This document shows positions 17,379 to 28,567 of a DNA stretch of 64,000 nucleotides, in pieces; positions within the stretch are counted from its first letter, which is position 1; each line of letters starts with the position of its first letter. A program made the position numbers and the translations under genes. The notes under the pieces were generated by a model. It made no database searches, had not been told where the DNA came from, and saw only the letters and a program-made list of their open reading frames with translations. Source of the DNA: Alphaproteobacteria bacterium (lineage in GTDB: Bacteria > Pseudomonadota > Alphaproteobacteria > UBA2966); the NCBI GenBank assembly GCA_018654745.1, contig JABILA010000136.1, positions 1 to 64,000 of the forward strand, given 5' to 3'.

Positions 17379-17954
17379 ATGCAAGTCTTGCCTGTGCAGG
17401 TTCCGGAGACCTTCCGGACGCCAATTGTGCAGGGTTCCGGGAGTTGCTGCGTGCATAGAAGATTAATCGAACCCACCCTCAAGCAACTTGGCGAAAAAGA
17501 TGCGGTCTATTTCTATGATCTTGTCCGCAGGCTGGAGTTCGACCCGAGAACGGAGCGTTATGCAAATCTGGTATATCTGGTGCTGCGCGACGCAATCCCG
17601 CTGCTGCCGACCATACTGGATGCAAAAGTTCTGATCGACGATCTGTTTCAGTTTGTTGAAGAACACCGCGTCGCGATCGAGCACCGCATTCACAGTCCAC
17701 GCTTCATTGTCGATCCGGGCTCACTGCGCCCCATGGTGCTTTTGTATGTAAAAACCATCAGTGATCGCTGCTGGGAACGGGTTGAGCTGGGGGAGGTTAC
17801 GCCGGACGGAAGCGATATCTGGCGCATGAACTGGCCTTATGAAGAGGGAGAAGAGGAATTTCCTTACGAGGACGAGGAAGACGACGTTGAATTGGGCACA
17901 GGGCAACAAAAATCCTCTCAGACCCCTGACAAAATTGATGGTGACAAGCCATGA
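17379..17954 (+). CDS. unknown protein with acidic C-terminal tail
   Basis: I do not recognise this 191-residue protein. The central part (about 30-150) looks helical and ordinary; residues about 150-170 are strongly acidic ([15 protein letters not shown]), then a polar tail. No signal peptide or membrane span is seen. The ATG at 17379 has no good Shine-Dalgarno. A GTG at 17451 has GGGAG seven bases upstream and would give 167 residues, possibly the real start. Its stop overlaps the ABC ATPase start by four bases, so it belongs to the exporter operon. Confidence 0.7.
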   Translation: MQVLPVQVPETFRTPIVQGSGSCCVHRRLIEPTLKQLGEKDAVYFYDLVRRLEFDPRTERYANLVYLVLRDAIPLLPTILDAKVLIDDLFQFVEEHRVAIEHRIHSPRFIVDPGSLRPMVLLYVKTISDRCWERVELGEVTPDGSDIWRMNWPYEEGEEEFPYEDEEDDVELGTGQQKSSQTPDKIDGDKP

Positions 17955-18685
17955 CCAGTCAGCCCGCAGAGAATTTGCATTCCGGAACAACCTTCAATAT
18001 CTCCGGTCTGACCAAGGTATATCCAAGTGGAGACACCGAGATTCATGCCTTGCGTGGCATCGATCTGGAATTTCATGAAGGTGAACTGATCGTGCTGTTG
18101 GGACCATCCGGCAGTGGCAAATCAACCTTTCTCAACATAATCGGCGGCCTCGACAAACCGACAGCCGGACATGTGCGCTTTCACGATACTGATCTGATTG
18201 CGCTGGATGACAGCGACCTGACGACCTATCGGCGGGAACATATCGGCTTTGTTTTTCAGTTCTATAATCTGATACCCAGTCTCACAGCACGAGAGAATGT
18301 GGCCCTGGTCACCGAAATTGCCCAAAACCCCATGTCTCCAGCTGAAGCCCTGGAAATGGTTGGCCTCGCCCAGCGTCTGGATCATTTCCCCGCGCAATTG
18401 TCGGGCGGGGAACAGCAGCGGGTTGCCGTTGCCCGAGCCATAGCCAAGCGACCGCAAGTATTGCTGTGCGACGAGCCAACAGGTGCATTGGATAGTAAGA
18501 CCGGCACCGGTGTTCTGGAAGCCATCGAGCGGGTGAACCGTGAGCTGGGGACGACGACTGCTGTTATTACGCACAACGCTGCAATTGCCGATATGGCTGA
18601 CAGGGTTGTTGTGTTCGGTGATGGACGAGTGACCGACGACCGGACCAATGCCGTTCGCACTTCTGTTAACGACATTCACTGGTAA
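17951..18685 (+). CDS. ABC exporter ATP-binding protein, MacB/LolD type
   Basis: This 244-residue ATPase has Walker [10 protein letters not shown] (51-59), signature LSGGEQQ (149-155) and Walker [12 protein letters not shown] (170-180). This is the pattern of MacB/LolD/DevA-type ATPases that power FtsX-fold permeases. It is followed after three bases by the permease and then by the adaptor, giving an ATPase-permease-adaptor operon. Confidence 0.93.
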   Translation: MTSQPAENLHSGTTFNISGLTKVYPSGDTEIHALRGIDLEFHEGELIVLLGPSGSGKSTFLNIIGGLDKPTAGHVRFHDTDLIALDDSDLTTYRREHIGFVFQFYNLIPSLTARENVALVTEIAQNPMSPAEALEMVGLAQRLDHFPAQLSGGEQQRVAVARAIAKRPQVLLCDEPTGALDSKTGTGVLEAIERVNRELGTTTAVITHNAAIADMADRVVVFGDGRVTDDRTNAVRTSVNDIHW

Positions 18686-18688
18686 ATC

Positions 18689-21055
18689 GTGATGAAAGCC
18701 CTGGACAAAAAACTGTTTCGGGATTTGTGGCACATTCGCGGTCAGGCGATAGCCATTGCGGTTGTCATAGCCTGTGGCGTGTCCACGGTTGTAATGTCCT
18801 TTGGCACTCTGACTTCATTGTATGTGACGCAAAGCTCCTATTATGAACGACAGTCATTTGCCAATATTTTTGCAACTCTGAAACGGGCACCGGAACCGGT
18901 TCTGGATCATATTCGTGACATTCCAGGCGTGAAACGGGCAGAAAGCAGAGTCGTTGCCGGTGCGACACTTGATATTGCTGGCATGAATGAACCCGTTTTG
19001 GGCCGCCTTATTTCGCTGCCACCCACGGGCGGAGCTGCCCTGAATAATTTCGTGCTCAGAGAAGGTCGGCGACCGGAGCCTGATCGCAAGGCAGAAGTCA
19101 TAATGTCAGAGGCCTTCGCTGATGCCCACAATCTGAGGCCTGGCCAACACGTGACGGCTGTCATTAACGGCCACCGACAGAAATTAAATATCGTCGGCAT
19201 TGGCCTGTCGCCGGAATATATCTATGCCATTGGTCCTGGCGCGTTGATGCCGGACGACAAACGTTTCGGGATCTTATGGTTGAACAGACAGGCGCTTGCA
19301 GCGGCTTTCGATCTGGAGGATTCCTTTAACGATGTTATCCTGACACTGTTCCCGTCAGCGAGATCGGAAGATGTCATATCCCGTCTGGATCGCATTCTTG
19401 AGCCCTATGGCGGGGCAGGCGCAATCGCGCGTGAAGATCAGACATCCCACGCTTTTGTTGCGAACGAAATTCAGCAACTGGATGCCATGGGCCGGATTGT
19501 ACCGCCTATTTTTCTGGCGGTTGCAGCCTTCTTGCTGAATGTCGTGATTTCCCGAATTATCGCTACAGAACGCGAGCAAATCGGCTTGTTCAAGGCCTTT
19601 GGATATTCAAACGCTGCCATTGGCTGGCATTACCTCAAACTGGTTCTGATGATTGCCGTCATGGGTATCATCGTCGGTTTCGGTGCTGGAGCATGGTTTG
19701 GCCGGGCGGTCACTATCCTCTATGGCGAATTCTTCCGCTTTCCAGTGCTCTATTTTCATCTCGATTACCAGGTATTTGCGCTTGCTGCGCTCGTTTCGCT
19801 GGGGGCTGCTACTGGCGGAGCTCTGACAGCTATTCGCAAAGCTGTTATTTTACCGCCAGCTGTCGCCATGCAGCCTTCACCGCCGACAGTCTATGGACGG
19901 GGTGTTCTGGCGGCTCTTGGCCTGACACGGATACTTAGCCAGCCAACCCTGATGATATTCCGCCACATCGGGCGCTGGCCGCTGCGCACGGGCCTGACCA
20001 TGATGGGTATATCCATGTCAGTCGCAATTATGGTGGTGTCTCTGTTCTTCTACGACGCTGTGGAACACATGATCGATGCCTATTTCCATAACGGACAGCG
20101 GCAGGACGCCACGGTCGTCTTTAGCGAGGCAACGACGCCGCGCAGTATCGAAGAAGTCCGCTCCATGCCGGGTGTCCTTTATGCCGAGCCTTGGCGCGCC
20201 GTCGCTGCCAAACTGCATAAGGGAGCCAAAACCGAACTGTCGGCGATCATCGGCCTTGAGACCCACACTGTCCTGCACCGTGTTCTGGACATGGATTTGA
20301 AGCCCGTTGCTTTGCCCGAATATGGTCTGGTGCTTTCGACTGTGTTGGCAGAAAAGCTTGGTGTGGTCCGTGGAGACACCATTCGTATCGAAGCCTTGCA
20401 AGGACGTCGCTATACGCGCGAAGTCCCTGTAACTGCCCTGGTCGAGGAATATATCGGCGCACCTGCCTATATGCAGATGTCAGCCCTCAATCATTTGATG
20501 GGCGAAGGGGATCTACGCTCGGGTGCCTATTTGCAGGTTGATTCTGCCAAAGCCGATGAACTCTATCGAAAGCTCAAGGATACGCCCGGTGTCGCAGGTG
20601 TAACATTACAAACGGCTGCGTTAATGACGTTTCGTAGCACAATGGCAGAAACCCTTGATATTATGACAGCATTTTACATATTGTTTGGCGGATTAATCGC
20701 CCTTGGTGTTGTATATAACAGCGCTCGTATCTCCCTGTCGGAACGGGGGCGGGAGCTGGCTTCGCTTCGGGTTCTGGGCTTCACTCGAGGCGAGGTGTCC
20801 TACATTTTACTGGGCGAACTCAGCATCGTTACGCTGGCGGCGCTATTGCCGGGCTGTCTGTTTGGCCTGGGTCTTGCCTATTTGATGACATCAAGCATGA
20901 ATACCGACCTGTTTCGAATTCCTATGTATGTAGAAACATCAACCTATGCGACAGCGGTGCTGACAGTTATTGTCGCATCACTGTTGTCAGGTCTGATTGT
21001 GCGTCGTCGCATAGATAATTTTGATTTGATCGCCGTGCTCAAGACGAGGGAATAA
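18689..21055 (+). CDS. ABC exporter permease with two FtsX domains
   Basis: The 788-residue protein has an N-terminal membrane anchor (about 20-40), a periplasmic domain, an FtsX-type four-helix block (about 270-420), a second anchor and periplasmic domain, and a second FtsX block at the end (about 665-788). Such duplicated FtsX permeases use mechanical movement to move lipids, peptides or proteins out of the inner membrane. It works with the ATPase encoded upstream. The substrate is unknown. Confidence 0.9.
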   Translation: MMKALDKKLFRDLWHIRGQAIAIAVVIACGVSTVVMSFGTLTSLYVTQSSYYERQSFANIFATLKRAPEPVLDHIRDIPGVKRAESRVVAGATLDIAGMNEPVLGRLISLPPTGGAALNNFVLREGRRPEPDRKAEVIMSEAFADAHNLRPGQHVTAVINGHRQKLNIVGIGLSPEYIYAIGPGALMPDDKRFGILWLNRQALAAAFDLEDSFNDVILTLFPSARSEDVISRLDRILEPYGGAGAIAREDQTSHAFVANEIQQLDAMGRIVPPIFLAVAAFLLNVVISRIIATEREQIGLFKAFGYSNAAIGWHYLKLVLMIAVMGIIVGFGAGAWFGRAVTILYGEFFRFPVLYFHLDYQVFALAALVSLGAATGGALTAIRKAVILPPAVAMQPSPPTVYGRGVLAALGLTRILSQPTLMIFRHIGRWPLRTGLTMMGISMSVAIMVVSLFFYDAVEHMIDAYFHNGQRQDATVVFSEATTPRSIEEVRSMPGVLYAEPWRAVAAKLHKGAKTELSAIIGLETHTVLHRVLDMDLKPVALPEYGLVLSTVLAEKLGVVRGDTIRIEALQGRRYTREVPVTALVEEYIGAPAYMQMSALNHLMGEGDLRSGAYLQVDSAKADELYRKLKDTPGVAGVTLQTAALMTFRSTMAETLDIMTAFYILFGGLIALGVVYNSARISLSERGRELASLRVLGFTRGEVSYILLGELSIVTLAALLPGCLFGLGLAYLMTSSMNTDLFRIPMYVETSTYATAVLTVIVASLLSGLIVRRRIDNFDLIAVLKTRE

Positions 21056-21057
21056 AC

Positions 21058-22278
21058 ATGCAAAATCAGCAACGATCCTTGTGGCCTCGAAGATTGGTAT
21101 ATCTGACCATAATCGCAGCTGTTGGCGGCGGACTGTTTATCGCCTTTCAGCCAAAACCTGTGTCTGTCGACATCGTGGCCGTTCAAAAAGGCCCGATGCA
21201 GGTCACAATCGATGCCGAGGGTCAGACAAGGGTTAAAAATGTCTATGTCGTATCCTCGCCTGTTTCAGGTCGAAAGTTGCGCATTCCGGCGAAAATCGGT
21301 GACCCTGTCCTGGCCGGCAAAACCATACTGGCCGCAATTGAACCCAGCGATCCCGCTTTCCTGGATGTAAGGTCCCATGCAGAAGCCGAGGCTGCTGTAA
21401 AAGCTGCACAGGCCGGGCGTTCGCTGGCCAAGGCCGAACTGGCCAGGATTGAAGCTGAACTGGAATTCGCCCGTGCTGATCTTGCCCGTGCTGATGCATT
21501 GGTCAAGCGCGGAACAATCTCGAAAAGAGCTCTTGAACGTAATCAACTGACCGTAAAAACCACGGAAGCCGCTGTTTCCACAGCCAGAGCCGGTTTGCGC
21601 GTACGGGAGTTCGAGTTGCAAAGCGCTCGGGCCAGACTGATCGATCCGGGCAGTACAGCCAGCAGATCCGCTAATTGCTGTGTTCAGGTGAAAGCGCCCG
21701 TTGATGGCCAGGTGCTGCATATCATACACAAAAGCGAAAGTGTGGTTGCTGCCGGTGCGCCTTTGCTGGAAATTGGCGACCCCCGAAACCTCGAAATTGT
21801 GGTCGATCTTTTGTCCTCGGACGCCGTTCAGGTCACGGTGGGGGACACAGTGTTGATCGAAGGATGGGGCGGTGGAAATGCCTTGAATGGCAAGGTTAGG
21901 CAAATAGAACCAACCGGTTTTACCAAGGTTTCCGCACTCGGTATTGAGGAACAACGCGTCAATGTATTGATTGATTTTGACGATGCACCCGAAAGCTGGC
22001 AACGCCTGGGGCACGGATTTCGCGTTGAATCCCGTATCGTTATCTGGCATCAGGCAGATGTTATCAAAGTTCCCATGAGCTCCTTGTTCAGGGAGGGTGA
22101 CGACTGGGCTGTCTATTATATATCCGGCAACATTGTGAACCTCAGACGCATCAAGGTTGATCATATCAATGGCCGTTGGGCGGAAGTAACAGAGGGATTG
22201 AATGCCGACGACAAACTGGTTGCCCACCCCAGTGACCTCATAAAAACCGGCGTCGAGGTCACCGCCAGGTCAAAATAG
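21058..22278 (+). CDS. HlyD-family periplasmic adaptor of the exporter
   Basis: This 406-residue membrane-fusion protein has an N-terminal membrane anchor (about 12-30), a split lipoyl domain, an alpha-helical hairpin (about 100-195, rich in Ala, Arg and Glu) and beta-barrel domains. It would link the FtsX-type permease to an outer-membrane channel. It begins two bases after the permease gene. No TolC-like gene is in the window. The set resembles DevBCA but with gene order ATPase-permease-adaptor. Confidence 0.9.
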   Translation: MQNQQRSLWPRRLVYLTIIAAVGGGLFIAFQPKPVSVDIVAVQKGPMQVTIDAEGQTRVKNVYVVSSPVSGRKLRIPAKIGDPVLAGKTILAAIEPSDPAFLDVRSHAEAEAAVKAAQAGRSLAKAELARIEAELEFARADLARADALVKRGTISKRALERNQLTVKTTEAAVSTARAGLRVREFELQSARARLIDPGSTASRSANCCVQVKAPVDGQVLHIIHKSESVVAAGAPLLEIGDPRNLEIVVDLLSSDAVQVTVGDTVLIEGWGGGNALNGKVRQIEPTGFTKVSALGIEEQRVNVLIDFDDAPESWQRLGHGFRVESRIVIWHQADVIKVPMSSLFREGDDWAVYYISGNIVNLRRIKVDHINGRWAEVTEGLNADDKLVAHPSDLIKTGVEVTARSK

Positions 22279-22296
22279 GAAATCGTCTCGACCATC

Positions 22297-22325
22297 TTGC
22301 CTGTAACCTTTCTATTGCCTAATAT
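22297..22325 (+). promoter_or_regulatory. promoter of dusB-ntrB-ntrC
   Basis: TTGCCT (22297-22302), 17 bases, then TAATAT (22320-22325) forms a good sigma-70-like promoter 45 bases upstream of the dusB start. It implies that dusB-ntrBC is transcribed separately from the exporter cluster. Confidence 0.6.
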
Positions 22326-22370
22326 CTGCCCAAATTTTCAGCAGTTATCTGATTTGCAAAAAGAATAAGC

Positions 22371-23405
22371 ATGTCTATGTCCGACACATCACCTGTTTTA
22401 GACGCTCGCAGTCGCCTGACGCCCATTCAAATTGGCCCGGTTCAAATTGATGAACCGGTGTTGCTGGCCCCAATGTCTGGCGTGTCTGACTTGCCGTTTC
22501 GAAAACTGGTATCCGGCTACGGGGCTGGATTGGTGATGTCGGAGATGATTGCCAGTCAGGCGATGATTTATCAAAACAAGCGCACCATGAAGATGGCCAC
22601 TACCAGTGAGGATGAATATCCCATGGCGGTGCAGCTTGCAGGGACCCAGCCAGAGCTTATGGCGGAAGCCGCACGTCTGAATGCGGACCGGGGTGCGACA
22701 ATTATTGATATCAACATGGGCTGCCCGGCACGAAAAGTCGTGAATGGCTACGCCGGTTCTGCCCTGATGAAAGATTTGAAGCTGGCCGGGTCGATTCTGG
22801 AGGCTGTGGTTGCGGCCGTTGATCTGCCGGTAACCCTGAAAATGCGTACAGGCTGGGATGATGACAATCGTAACGCGCCAGAACTTGCGCGGATTGCAGA
22901 AAATTCAGGCATCAAGATGCTGACGGTGCATGGGCGCACCCGCAACCAGATGTATCGCGGACACGCAGACTGGCGGTTTATCCGCACGGTGAAAGAAGCA
23001 ACGTCACTGCCTTTGATTGCCAATGGCGATATTGTTGTGGAAGAAGATGCAGATGAATGCCTCAGACAATCTGGTGCAGATGGTGTGATGATCGGACGTG
23101 GGACCTATGGCAGGCCATGGTTTCCTAATCAGGTCAGACATTATCTGAGAACTGGTGAACATCTTCCAGGCCCTGGCTTACAGGAAATGTACGACACCGT
23201 TTCCAGCCACTATGAGGATATGTTGGAGCATTACGGACTGGTGATTGGCAATCGGGTGTCGCGCAAGCATGTCGGCTGGTACACAAAGGGCCTGCCGGAT
23301 TCGGCCGTTTTTCGAAACGGTGTGAACAATGCCGACGACCCGAAGGAAGTCCGCAGGTTGTTTGACGAATATTTTCAGGGTCTTTTGGAACTGGAAGCCG
23401 CCTGA
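22371..23405 (+). CDS. dusB: tRNA-dihydrouridine synthase B
   Basis: This 344-residue FMN enzyme reduces uridines in the tRNA D-loop. The start [16 protein letters not shown], the catalytic Cys118 in [10 protein letters not shown] and the [11 protein letters not shown] segment are typical (the nifR3 family). ntrB follows with a one-base overlap (TGATG), the classic alphaproteobacterial nifR3-ntrB-ntrC order. Confidence 0.96.
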   Translation: MSMSDTSPVLDARSRLTPIQIGPVQIDEPVLLAPMSGVSDLPFRKLVSGYGAGLVMSEMIASQAMIYQNKRTMKMATTSEDEYPMAVQLAGTQPELMAEAARLNADRGATIIDINMGCPARKVVNGYAGSALMKDLKLAGSILEAVVAAVDLPVTLKMRTGWDDDNRNAPELARIAENSGIKMLTVHGRTRNQMYRGHADWRFIRTVKEATSLPLIANGDIVVEEDADECLRQSGADGVMIGRGTYGRPWFPNQVRHYLRTGEHLPGPGLQEMYDTVSSHYEDMLEHYGLVIGNRVSRKHVGWYTKGLPDSAVFRNGVNNADDPKEVRRLFDEYFQGLLELEAA

Positions 23406-24547
23406 TGTCATCAAATGTGACGCCCATCCCTGTGACCGATGACGAAGACCTGGGAACAGAAGCAATCCTTTTCGCCTTGCCTGATCCGGTGATGGTGCTG
23501 GACGACAAGGGATATGTCCGTTTTGTTAATCCCGCTACCGAGCAGTTTTTTGGCGCTGGCCGCGCTTATATCTGTAGCAGAACTCTCAGCGAACTGGTGC
23601 ATTTCGACAGCCCGTTGAACGCTCTGGCCAATCAGGTTCGTGAACAACAGATCAGCGTGTCCGAGCACGGAGTTGAGCTGTCCACACCAAGGACCGGCTC
23701 ACAGCATGTCGATATGCAAGGTGTGCCCCTGAGTGAGCGTCCTGGCTGGGTGCTGATCAACCTGCAGCGCCGGAGCATGGCTGAAACCATGGACAGGCAG
23801 CTCAATCATCAAGGTGCGGCCCGGTCTGTCACAGGTATGGCCGCAGTCCTGGCCCATGAAATCAAGAACCCACTGTCCGGTATCCGGGGTGCGGCACAAC
23901 TGATTGAGCAAAATGTCCGTTCCGATGATCGAGACCTGACGCGTCTGATCTGTGATGAAACAGATCGAATTTGCGCAATTGTCGATGAAATGGACAAGTT
24001 CTCGGACGAACGTGCCCTTGAACGCGGTGCGGTAAACATTCACGAAGTCCTTGATCATATTCGCAGGCTTGGCGAAAACGGTTTTGCGAAAAATATGCGT
24101 TTTGTGGCCAGATATGATCCCTCTCTGCCGCCAGTGTTGGGAAACCGGGACAAGTTGTTGCAGGCTTTGCTCAATCTGGTCAAAAATGCCGCCGAAGCGA
24201 TTGGAAACGAGGGTGGCGGTGAAATCACCCTGGGAACAGCCTATCGTCAGGGCGTGCGCGTTGCCGTACCGGGTAGCCGTGATCGGGTGAACCTGCCACT
24301 TGAGGTTTCCATCCAGGACAACGGCAAGGGCATTTCCGAAGAACTGCGCCAGCATCTTTTTGAAGCCTTTGTGACAAACAAGCCGGGTGGCACGGGTCTT
24401 GGGTTACCGCTGGTTGCTAAAACAGTGCGGGATCACGGCGGTATCATTGAATTTGAAACCCAACCGAAAAAAACGGTTTTTCGAATACGTCTGCCCATGT
24501 GTCCACCCGGCACACCCTTTGATGCGGTTGACGAGGAATTAACATGA
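23405..24547 (+). CDS. ntrB: nitrogen-regulation histidine kinase NtrB
   Basis: This 380-residue cytosolic kinase has an N-terminal PAS domain (about 18-125), the phosphorylated His151 in [12 protein letters not shown], and an ATPase domain with DNGKGI and GTGLGLPLV boxes. It phosphorylates or dephosphorylates NtrC depending on PII signals. It overlaps dusB and ntrC by one and four bases, so the three are translationally linked. Confidence 0.96.
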   Translation: MSSNVTPIPVTDDEDLGTEAILFALPDPVMVLDDKGYVRFVNPATEQFFGAGRAYICSRTLSELVHFDSPLNALANQVREQQISVSEHGVELSTPRTGSQHVDMQGVPLSERPGWVLINLQRRSMAETMDRQLNHQGAARSVTGMAAVLAHEIKNPLSGIRGAAQLIEQNVRSDDRDLTRLICDETDRICAIVDEMDKFSDERALERGAVNIHEVLDHIRRLGENGFAKNMRFVARYDPSLPPVLGNRDKLLQALLNLVKNAAEAIGNEGGGEITLGTAYRQGVRVAVPGSRDRVNLPLEVSIQDNGKGISEELRQHLFEAFVTNKPGGTGLGLPLVAKTVRDHGGIIEFETQPKKTVFRIRLPMCPPGTPFDAVDEELT

Positions 24548-25980
24548 CCGAACATGTAATTCTGATTGCCGATGATGACAGGGCCATCCGCACCGTGCTG
24601 GAGCAGGCTTTGGGGCGTGCCGGCTATGATGTGCGCTCCACGGACAATGCCTCAACGCTTTGGCGTTGGGTGTCCGAGGGAGAAGGGGACCTGGTCATTA
24701 CCGATGTCGTCATGCCAGACGGCAATGGTCTCGATCTGTTGCCTCAAATGCGCCAGACCCGTCCGGAATTACCAATTCTGGTGATGAGCGCTCAGAACAA
24801 TATGATGACGGCCATCAAGGCAGCTGAACGCGGCGCCTATGAATACCTCCCCAAGCCATTTGATCTGATTGAACTGGCCGGCGTCGTTGAACGCGCCCTC
24901 AGCACGCCAAAAAGTGCGGTTCAAAAGAGCGATGACGCTGACGAGGAAATGCCTCTGATCGGTCGCTCTGCTGCCATGCAGGAGATTTATCGGCTTCTGG
25001 CCCGTCTGATGAGTACGGATCTGACGGTGTTGATTAGTGGTGAATCGGGAACGGGCAAGGAACTTGTCGCGCTCGCCTTGCATGATTATGGCAAACGCAA
25101 ACGTGGGCCTTTTGTGGCTGTAAATATGGCGGCAATTCCGCGTGAACTGATCGAAAGTGAACTGTTTGGCCACGAGAAAGGTGCTTTTACAGGTGCCAAT
25201 AACCGGGGCGTCGGTCGTTTTGAGCAAGCTGAATCCGGCACTTTGTTTCTGGACGAAATCGGCGATATGCCCATCGAAGCCCAAACTCGTTTGCTGCGTG
25301 TGTTGCAACAGGGTGAATATACGACAGTTGGTGGCCGGGTGCCGATCCGCACGGATGTACGCATCGTAGCCGCGACAAATCGTAATTTACGCCAGCTCGT
25401 GCGCCAGGGCCTGTTCCGGGAGGATCTGTTTTACCGGTTGAACGTGGTGCCTTTGCGCCTGCCGCCGTTACGTGACAGGGCAGAAGATATCGCGGACCTG
25501 GCCCGTCATTTCCTGGGGTTGGCCGCTGAGGAAGGCTTGCCGCTGAAAAGTCTGACACCAGAGGCGTTCAATGAACTCGGTCAGTATCCATGGCCTGGCA
25601 ATGTGCGCGAACTGGAAAACCTGATCCGCAGACTGGCAGCTCTATACGCAGAAGATACCATCGATGCCGGTGTCATTCGATCTGAACTGGCCGAAGCCAA
25701 TGCAACTTCTGGCGATTTCGGAGGACTGGATAATGAAAGCCTGGGCGAGGCGGTTGAGCGCCATCTGAACAAGTATTTTGCGGCCCACACGGACGGTCTG
25801 CCGCCTGATGGCCTTTATGATCGCATCCTGCATGAAATAGAGCGCCCACTGATATCTATCAGCCTGGAGGCAACCCGTGGCAACCAGATCAAGGCAGCCG
25901 GTCTGCTGGGTCTGAACCGCAATACCTTGCGCAAAAAAATCCGCGAACTGGATATTCCGGTCATACGTTCGGGGAAATAG
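24544..25980 (+). CDS. ntrC: nitrogen-regulation response regulator NtrC
   Basis: This 478-residue sigma-54 activator has a receiver domain with phospho-acceptor Asp54, an AAA+ domain with Walker A GESGTGKE (166-173) and the sigma-54 contact loop GAFTGA (213-218). A Fis-type DNA-binding helix-turn-helix lies at the end ([20 protein letters not shown]). In many relatives ntrY-ntrX follow; here the next gene is a convergent acetyltransferase. Confidence 0.97.
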   Translation: MTEHVILIADDDRAIRTVLEQALGRAGYDVRSTDNASTLWRWVSEGEGDLVITDVVMPDGNGLDLLPQMRQTRPELPILVMSAQNNMMTAIKAAERGAYEYLPKPFDLIELAGVVERALSTPKSAVQKSDDADEEMPLIGRSAAMQEIYRLLARLMSTDLTVLISGESGTGKELVALALHDYGKRKRGPFVAVNMAAIPRELIESELFGHEKGAFTGANNRGVGRFEQAESGTLFLDEIGDMPIEAQTRLLRVLQQGEYTTVGGRVPIRTDVRIVAATNRNLRQLVRQGLFREDLFYRLNVVPLRLPPLRDRAEDIADLARHFLGLAAEEGLPLKSLTPEAFNELGQYPWPGNVRELENLIRRLAALYAEDTIDAGVIRSELAEANATSGDFGGLDNESLGEAVERHLNKYFAAHTDGLPPDGLYDRILHEIERPLISISLEATRGNQIKAAGLLGLNRNTLRKKIRELDIPVIRSGK

Positions 25981-26011
25981 ATCGTTTCTGCACAAGACTT
26001 GAAATGATTTC

Positions 26012-26476
26012 TTATTCGGACAATCGTTTTTCCATGAAGACGCTGACCGGGTCGGGCAAATAATCACCATATGGCGGTATATCGATATAGCCAGCACGAT
26101 GATAAAGCCCAATGGCTTCCGGCTGGTGAATACCTGTTTCCAGACGAATCCAATCGAGTTTGGCGTTGCGGGCATGATTTTCAAGTGCGGTCAGCAACTG
26201 CTTGCCGAGGCTCTGGCCGCGTGCCGTATCATCAACATACATACGTTTGATTTCACCCCAATCAGAGCCTGCGCGAAACAGGGCGACGCAACCACATATC
26301 TTGCCATCCAGCCGGGCCACTAAAAAATCGACATCCGGCGTCATCAGGGTACTCAATTCTGCCATGTGATTGCTTTCAGCTGGATAGAGCGCCGCAGCAT
26401 AGGCGTCACTGGCTTCCAGCAAGGCAATCACTTCCGGCTGATCCGGTGATTCAACGGCGATGGTGATTTTTGGCAT
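26012..26476 (-). CDS. GNAT-family N-acetyltransferase
   Basis: This 154-residue protein has the GNAT acetyl-CoA site ARGQSLGKQLLTALENHA (the R/Q-x-x-G-x-G/A motif) and the C-terminal GLYHRAGYIDIPPYGDY pattern. The acceptor substrate is unknown. It starts three bases after the recG stop and is co-directional with it. It ends 31 bases from the convergent ntrC. Confidence 0.9.
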   Translation of the reverse strand: MPKITIAVESPDQPEVIALLEASDAYAAALYPAESNHMAELSTLMTPDVDFLVARLDGKICGCVALFRAGSDWGEIKRMYVDDTARGQSLGKQLLTALENHARNAKLDWIRLETGIHQPEAIGLYHRAGYIDIPPYGDYLPDPVSVFMEKRLSE

Positions 26477-26479
26477 GAT

Positions 26480-28567
26480 CTATCCTGATCGCAAGTACGA
26501 TACCGCCGCATCGCGTTCAAACAAATAAAGCAAAATTCGCAACGCCGGACCACGTTTGCCGTCAAGTTCAGGCTCCAAATCCAGAATCAGTTTGGCATCA
26601 TCACGGGCGGCGGCCAGCAAATCGGCATGAACGGAAAGATCGGCCAGATGGAACGCGGGCAGGCCGCTTTGTTTCGTGCCCAACACCTCACCGGCACCAC
26701 GCAGTTCCAGGTCCTTTTCGGCAATGACAAATCCGTCTTCGGTTTCCCGCATAATTTCGATGCGGGCCTTTGCTGTTTCACCCATGGGATTATTGTAGAG
26801 CAATAAACACGTGCCGGGGCGATTGCCGCGTCCGATGCGACCGCGCAGCTGGTGCAACTGGGCAAGGCCAAAGCGTTCGGCATGTTCAATGACCATAACT
26901 GTAGCTTCGGGAACGTCGACTCCGACTTCAATAACAGTTGTTGCCACCAGCACATCCAGTTTGCCCTCCGAAAAATCTGCCATGACGGCGTCTTTTTGTG
27001 GACCTTTCAGGCGGCCATGGATCAAACCAACACGGTCGCCAAACATGCCGGACAGGTGAGCGTAGCGTTCTTCTGCTGCAGCCAGGTCAACCAGATCACT
27101 TTCCTCAACCAGAGGGCAGACCCAATAAACCCTTGCGCCATCACTCACGGCACGCCGGATACTGTCGGCAACCTGATCAAGGCGCTCAAGGGGCAGGGCA
27201 CGCGTGTCGACAGGTGCCCGTCCCGGCGGTTTTTCGTCCAGCCTTGAAACTTCCATATCGCCGTACGCTGTCAGGGTCAGGGTGCGGGGAATAGGTGTTG
27301 CGGTCATGACCAGCAAATCGGGAGGGGCTTCTGTCGCCTTGGCAGACAGGGCCAGACGTTGATGGACGCCAAAACGGTGTTGTTCGTCGATTACGGCGAA
27401 GGCCAGGTCCTTGAAGGTAACCGTTTCCTGAAAAACCGCGTGTGTGCCAACCAGAATATCGACTTCACCGCTTTCCAGGTCAGCCAGCAGGGCCTCACGC
27501 GGTTTACCCTTGTCGCGTCCCGTCAATACTTCCATACGGATACCTGCGGCTTCAGCAAGCGGACCGAGGGACTGAAAATGCTGGCGCGCGAGGATTTCTG
27601 TCGGGGCCATCAAAACGGCCTGGCGACCTTCCTCAACCGCGTTCAACATGGCAAGCATGGCGACAATGGTCTTTCCGCTGCCCACATCGCCTTGTAATAA
27701 CCTGAGCATGCGGTGCGGTGCGGCCATGTCCTGAGCAACTTCTTCCAGACTTCGGTCCTGTGCACCCGTTAGGGGCCAGGGCAAGCTTTCGCGGACCAGC
27801 TGTTGCATGCGGCCATCACCACGGGTGACACGCCCTGGTTTGCGGCGCATGGACTTCCGCACCAGGGCCAACGCCAACTGGTTCGCCAGTAATTCGTCAT
27901 AGGCGAGGCGGCTGCGGGCAATTGTCTGCGGTTCCAGATCGAGCAGGCTTTCGGGTTGATGCGCTGTCAATAACGATGGTTTCCAGGCCTCCCAGCCTCG
28001 TGCCTTGAGATAGGGGCCGTTGATCCACTCCGGCAGGTCCGGGACTTGATCCAGGGCACCGTTCACAGCCTTGCCCACGGTTCTAAGTGTTAATCCTGCG
28101 GTCAGGGGAAACACGGCTTCGACGGGCTTGATACTTTCGGCCTCTGCCATCGGGACAATATGATCCGGATGGTTCATTTGCGCTGTGTTGTTAAAGAATT
28201 CTACTTTGCCGCTGATAACTCGAACCTCGCCCTCAGGCAGGGTTTTTTGTAGATAATCTGTGTGGGCGTGAAAAAACACCAGTGAGATTTCGCCGCTTTC
28301 GTCAAAACAGGTCACTCGATAGGGCTGGCGACGATTATGCGGTTTGCTGTGACTGCCAACTGTGACTGTCAGGGTAACGATCTGACCATCCATGGCCTCG
28401 GCAATCGAAGGGATGACACGGCGGTCGATAAGGCCAGTTGGAAGGTGCCAGATCAGATCAAGAAGCCGCCCACCTGCAACTTTTTCAATCAATTTGGCAA
28501 TGCGGGGCCCGACCCCCGTAAGAGTGGTGACGGGGGTGAAGAGGCTAAATAGGATTTCCGGTCGCAT
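26480..28567 (-). CDS. recG: ATP-dependent DNA helicase RecG
   Basis: This 695-residue helicase remodels stalled replication forks. It has the N-terminal wedge (OB) domain (about 50-160), Walker A in GDVGSGKT, the DEQH box (VIDEQHRFGVHQR) and the C-terminal helicase domain with the QLRGRIGRG motif. It is divergent from sdhE-mfd, an arrangement frequent in alphaproteobacteria. Confidence 0.97.
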   Translation of the reverse strand: MRPEILFSLFTPVTTLTGVGPRIAKLIEKVAGGRLLDLIWHLPTGLIDRRVIPSIAEAMDGQIVTLTVTVGSHSKPHNRRQPYRVTCFDESGEISLVFFHAHTDYLQKTLPEGEVRVISGKVEFFNNTAQMNHPDHIVPMAEAESIKPVEAVFPLTAGLTLRTVGKAVNGALDQVPDLPEWINGPYLKARGWEAWKPSLLTAHQPESLLDLEPQTIARSRLAYDELLANQLALALVRKSMRRKPGRVTRGDGRMQQLVRESLPWPLTGAQDRSLEEVAQDMAAPHRMLRLLQGDVGSGKTIVAMLAMLNAVEEGRQAVLMAPTEILARQHFQSLGPLAEAAGIRMEVLTGRDKGKPREALLADLESGEVDILVGTHAVFQETVTFKDLAFAVIDEQHRFGVHQRLALSAKATEAPPDLLVMTATPIPRTLTLTAYGDMEVSRLDEKPPGRAPVDTRALPLERLDQVADSIRRAVSDGARVYWVCPLVEESDLVDLAAAEERYAHLSGMFGDRVGLIHGRLKGPQKDAVMADFSEGKLDVLVATTVIEVGVDVPEATVMVIEHAERFGLAQLHQLRGRIGRGNRPGTCLLLYNNPMGETAKARIEIMRETEDGFVIAEKDLELRGAGEVLGTKQSGLPAFHLADLSVHADLLAAARDDAKLILDLEPELDGKRGPALRILLYLFERDAAVSYLRSG

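Noticed and set aside
21265-22227. A 320-codon open frame on the minus strand
   Set aside because: It lies entirely opposite the HlyD-type adaptor and looks like a shadow frame.
22279-25980. Sigma-54 (-24/-12) promoters near ntrBC
   Set aside because: I looked for TGGCAC-N5-TTGC-type sites in the intergenic gaps and found none; a sigma-70-like promoter precedes dusB instead.
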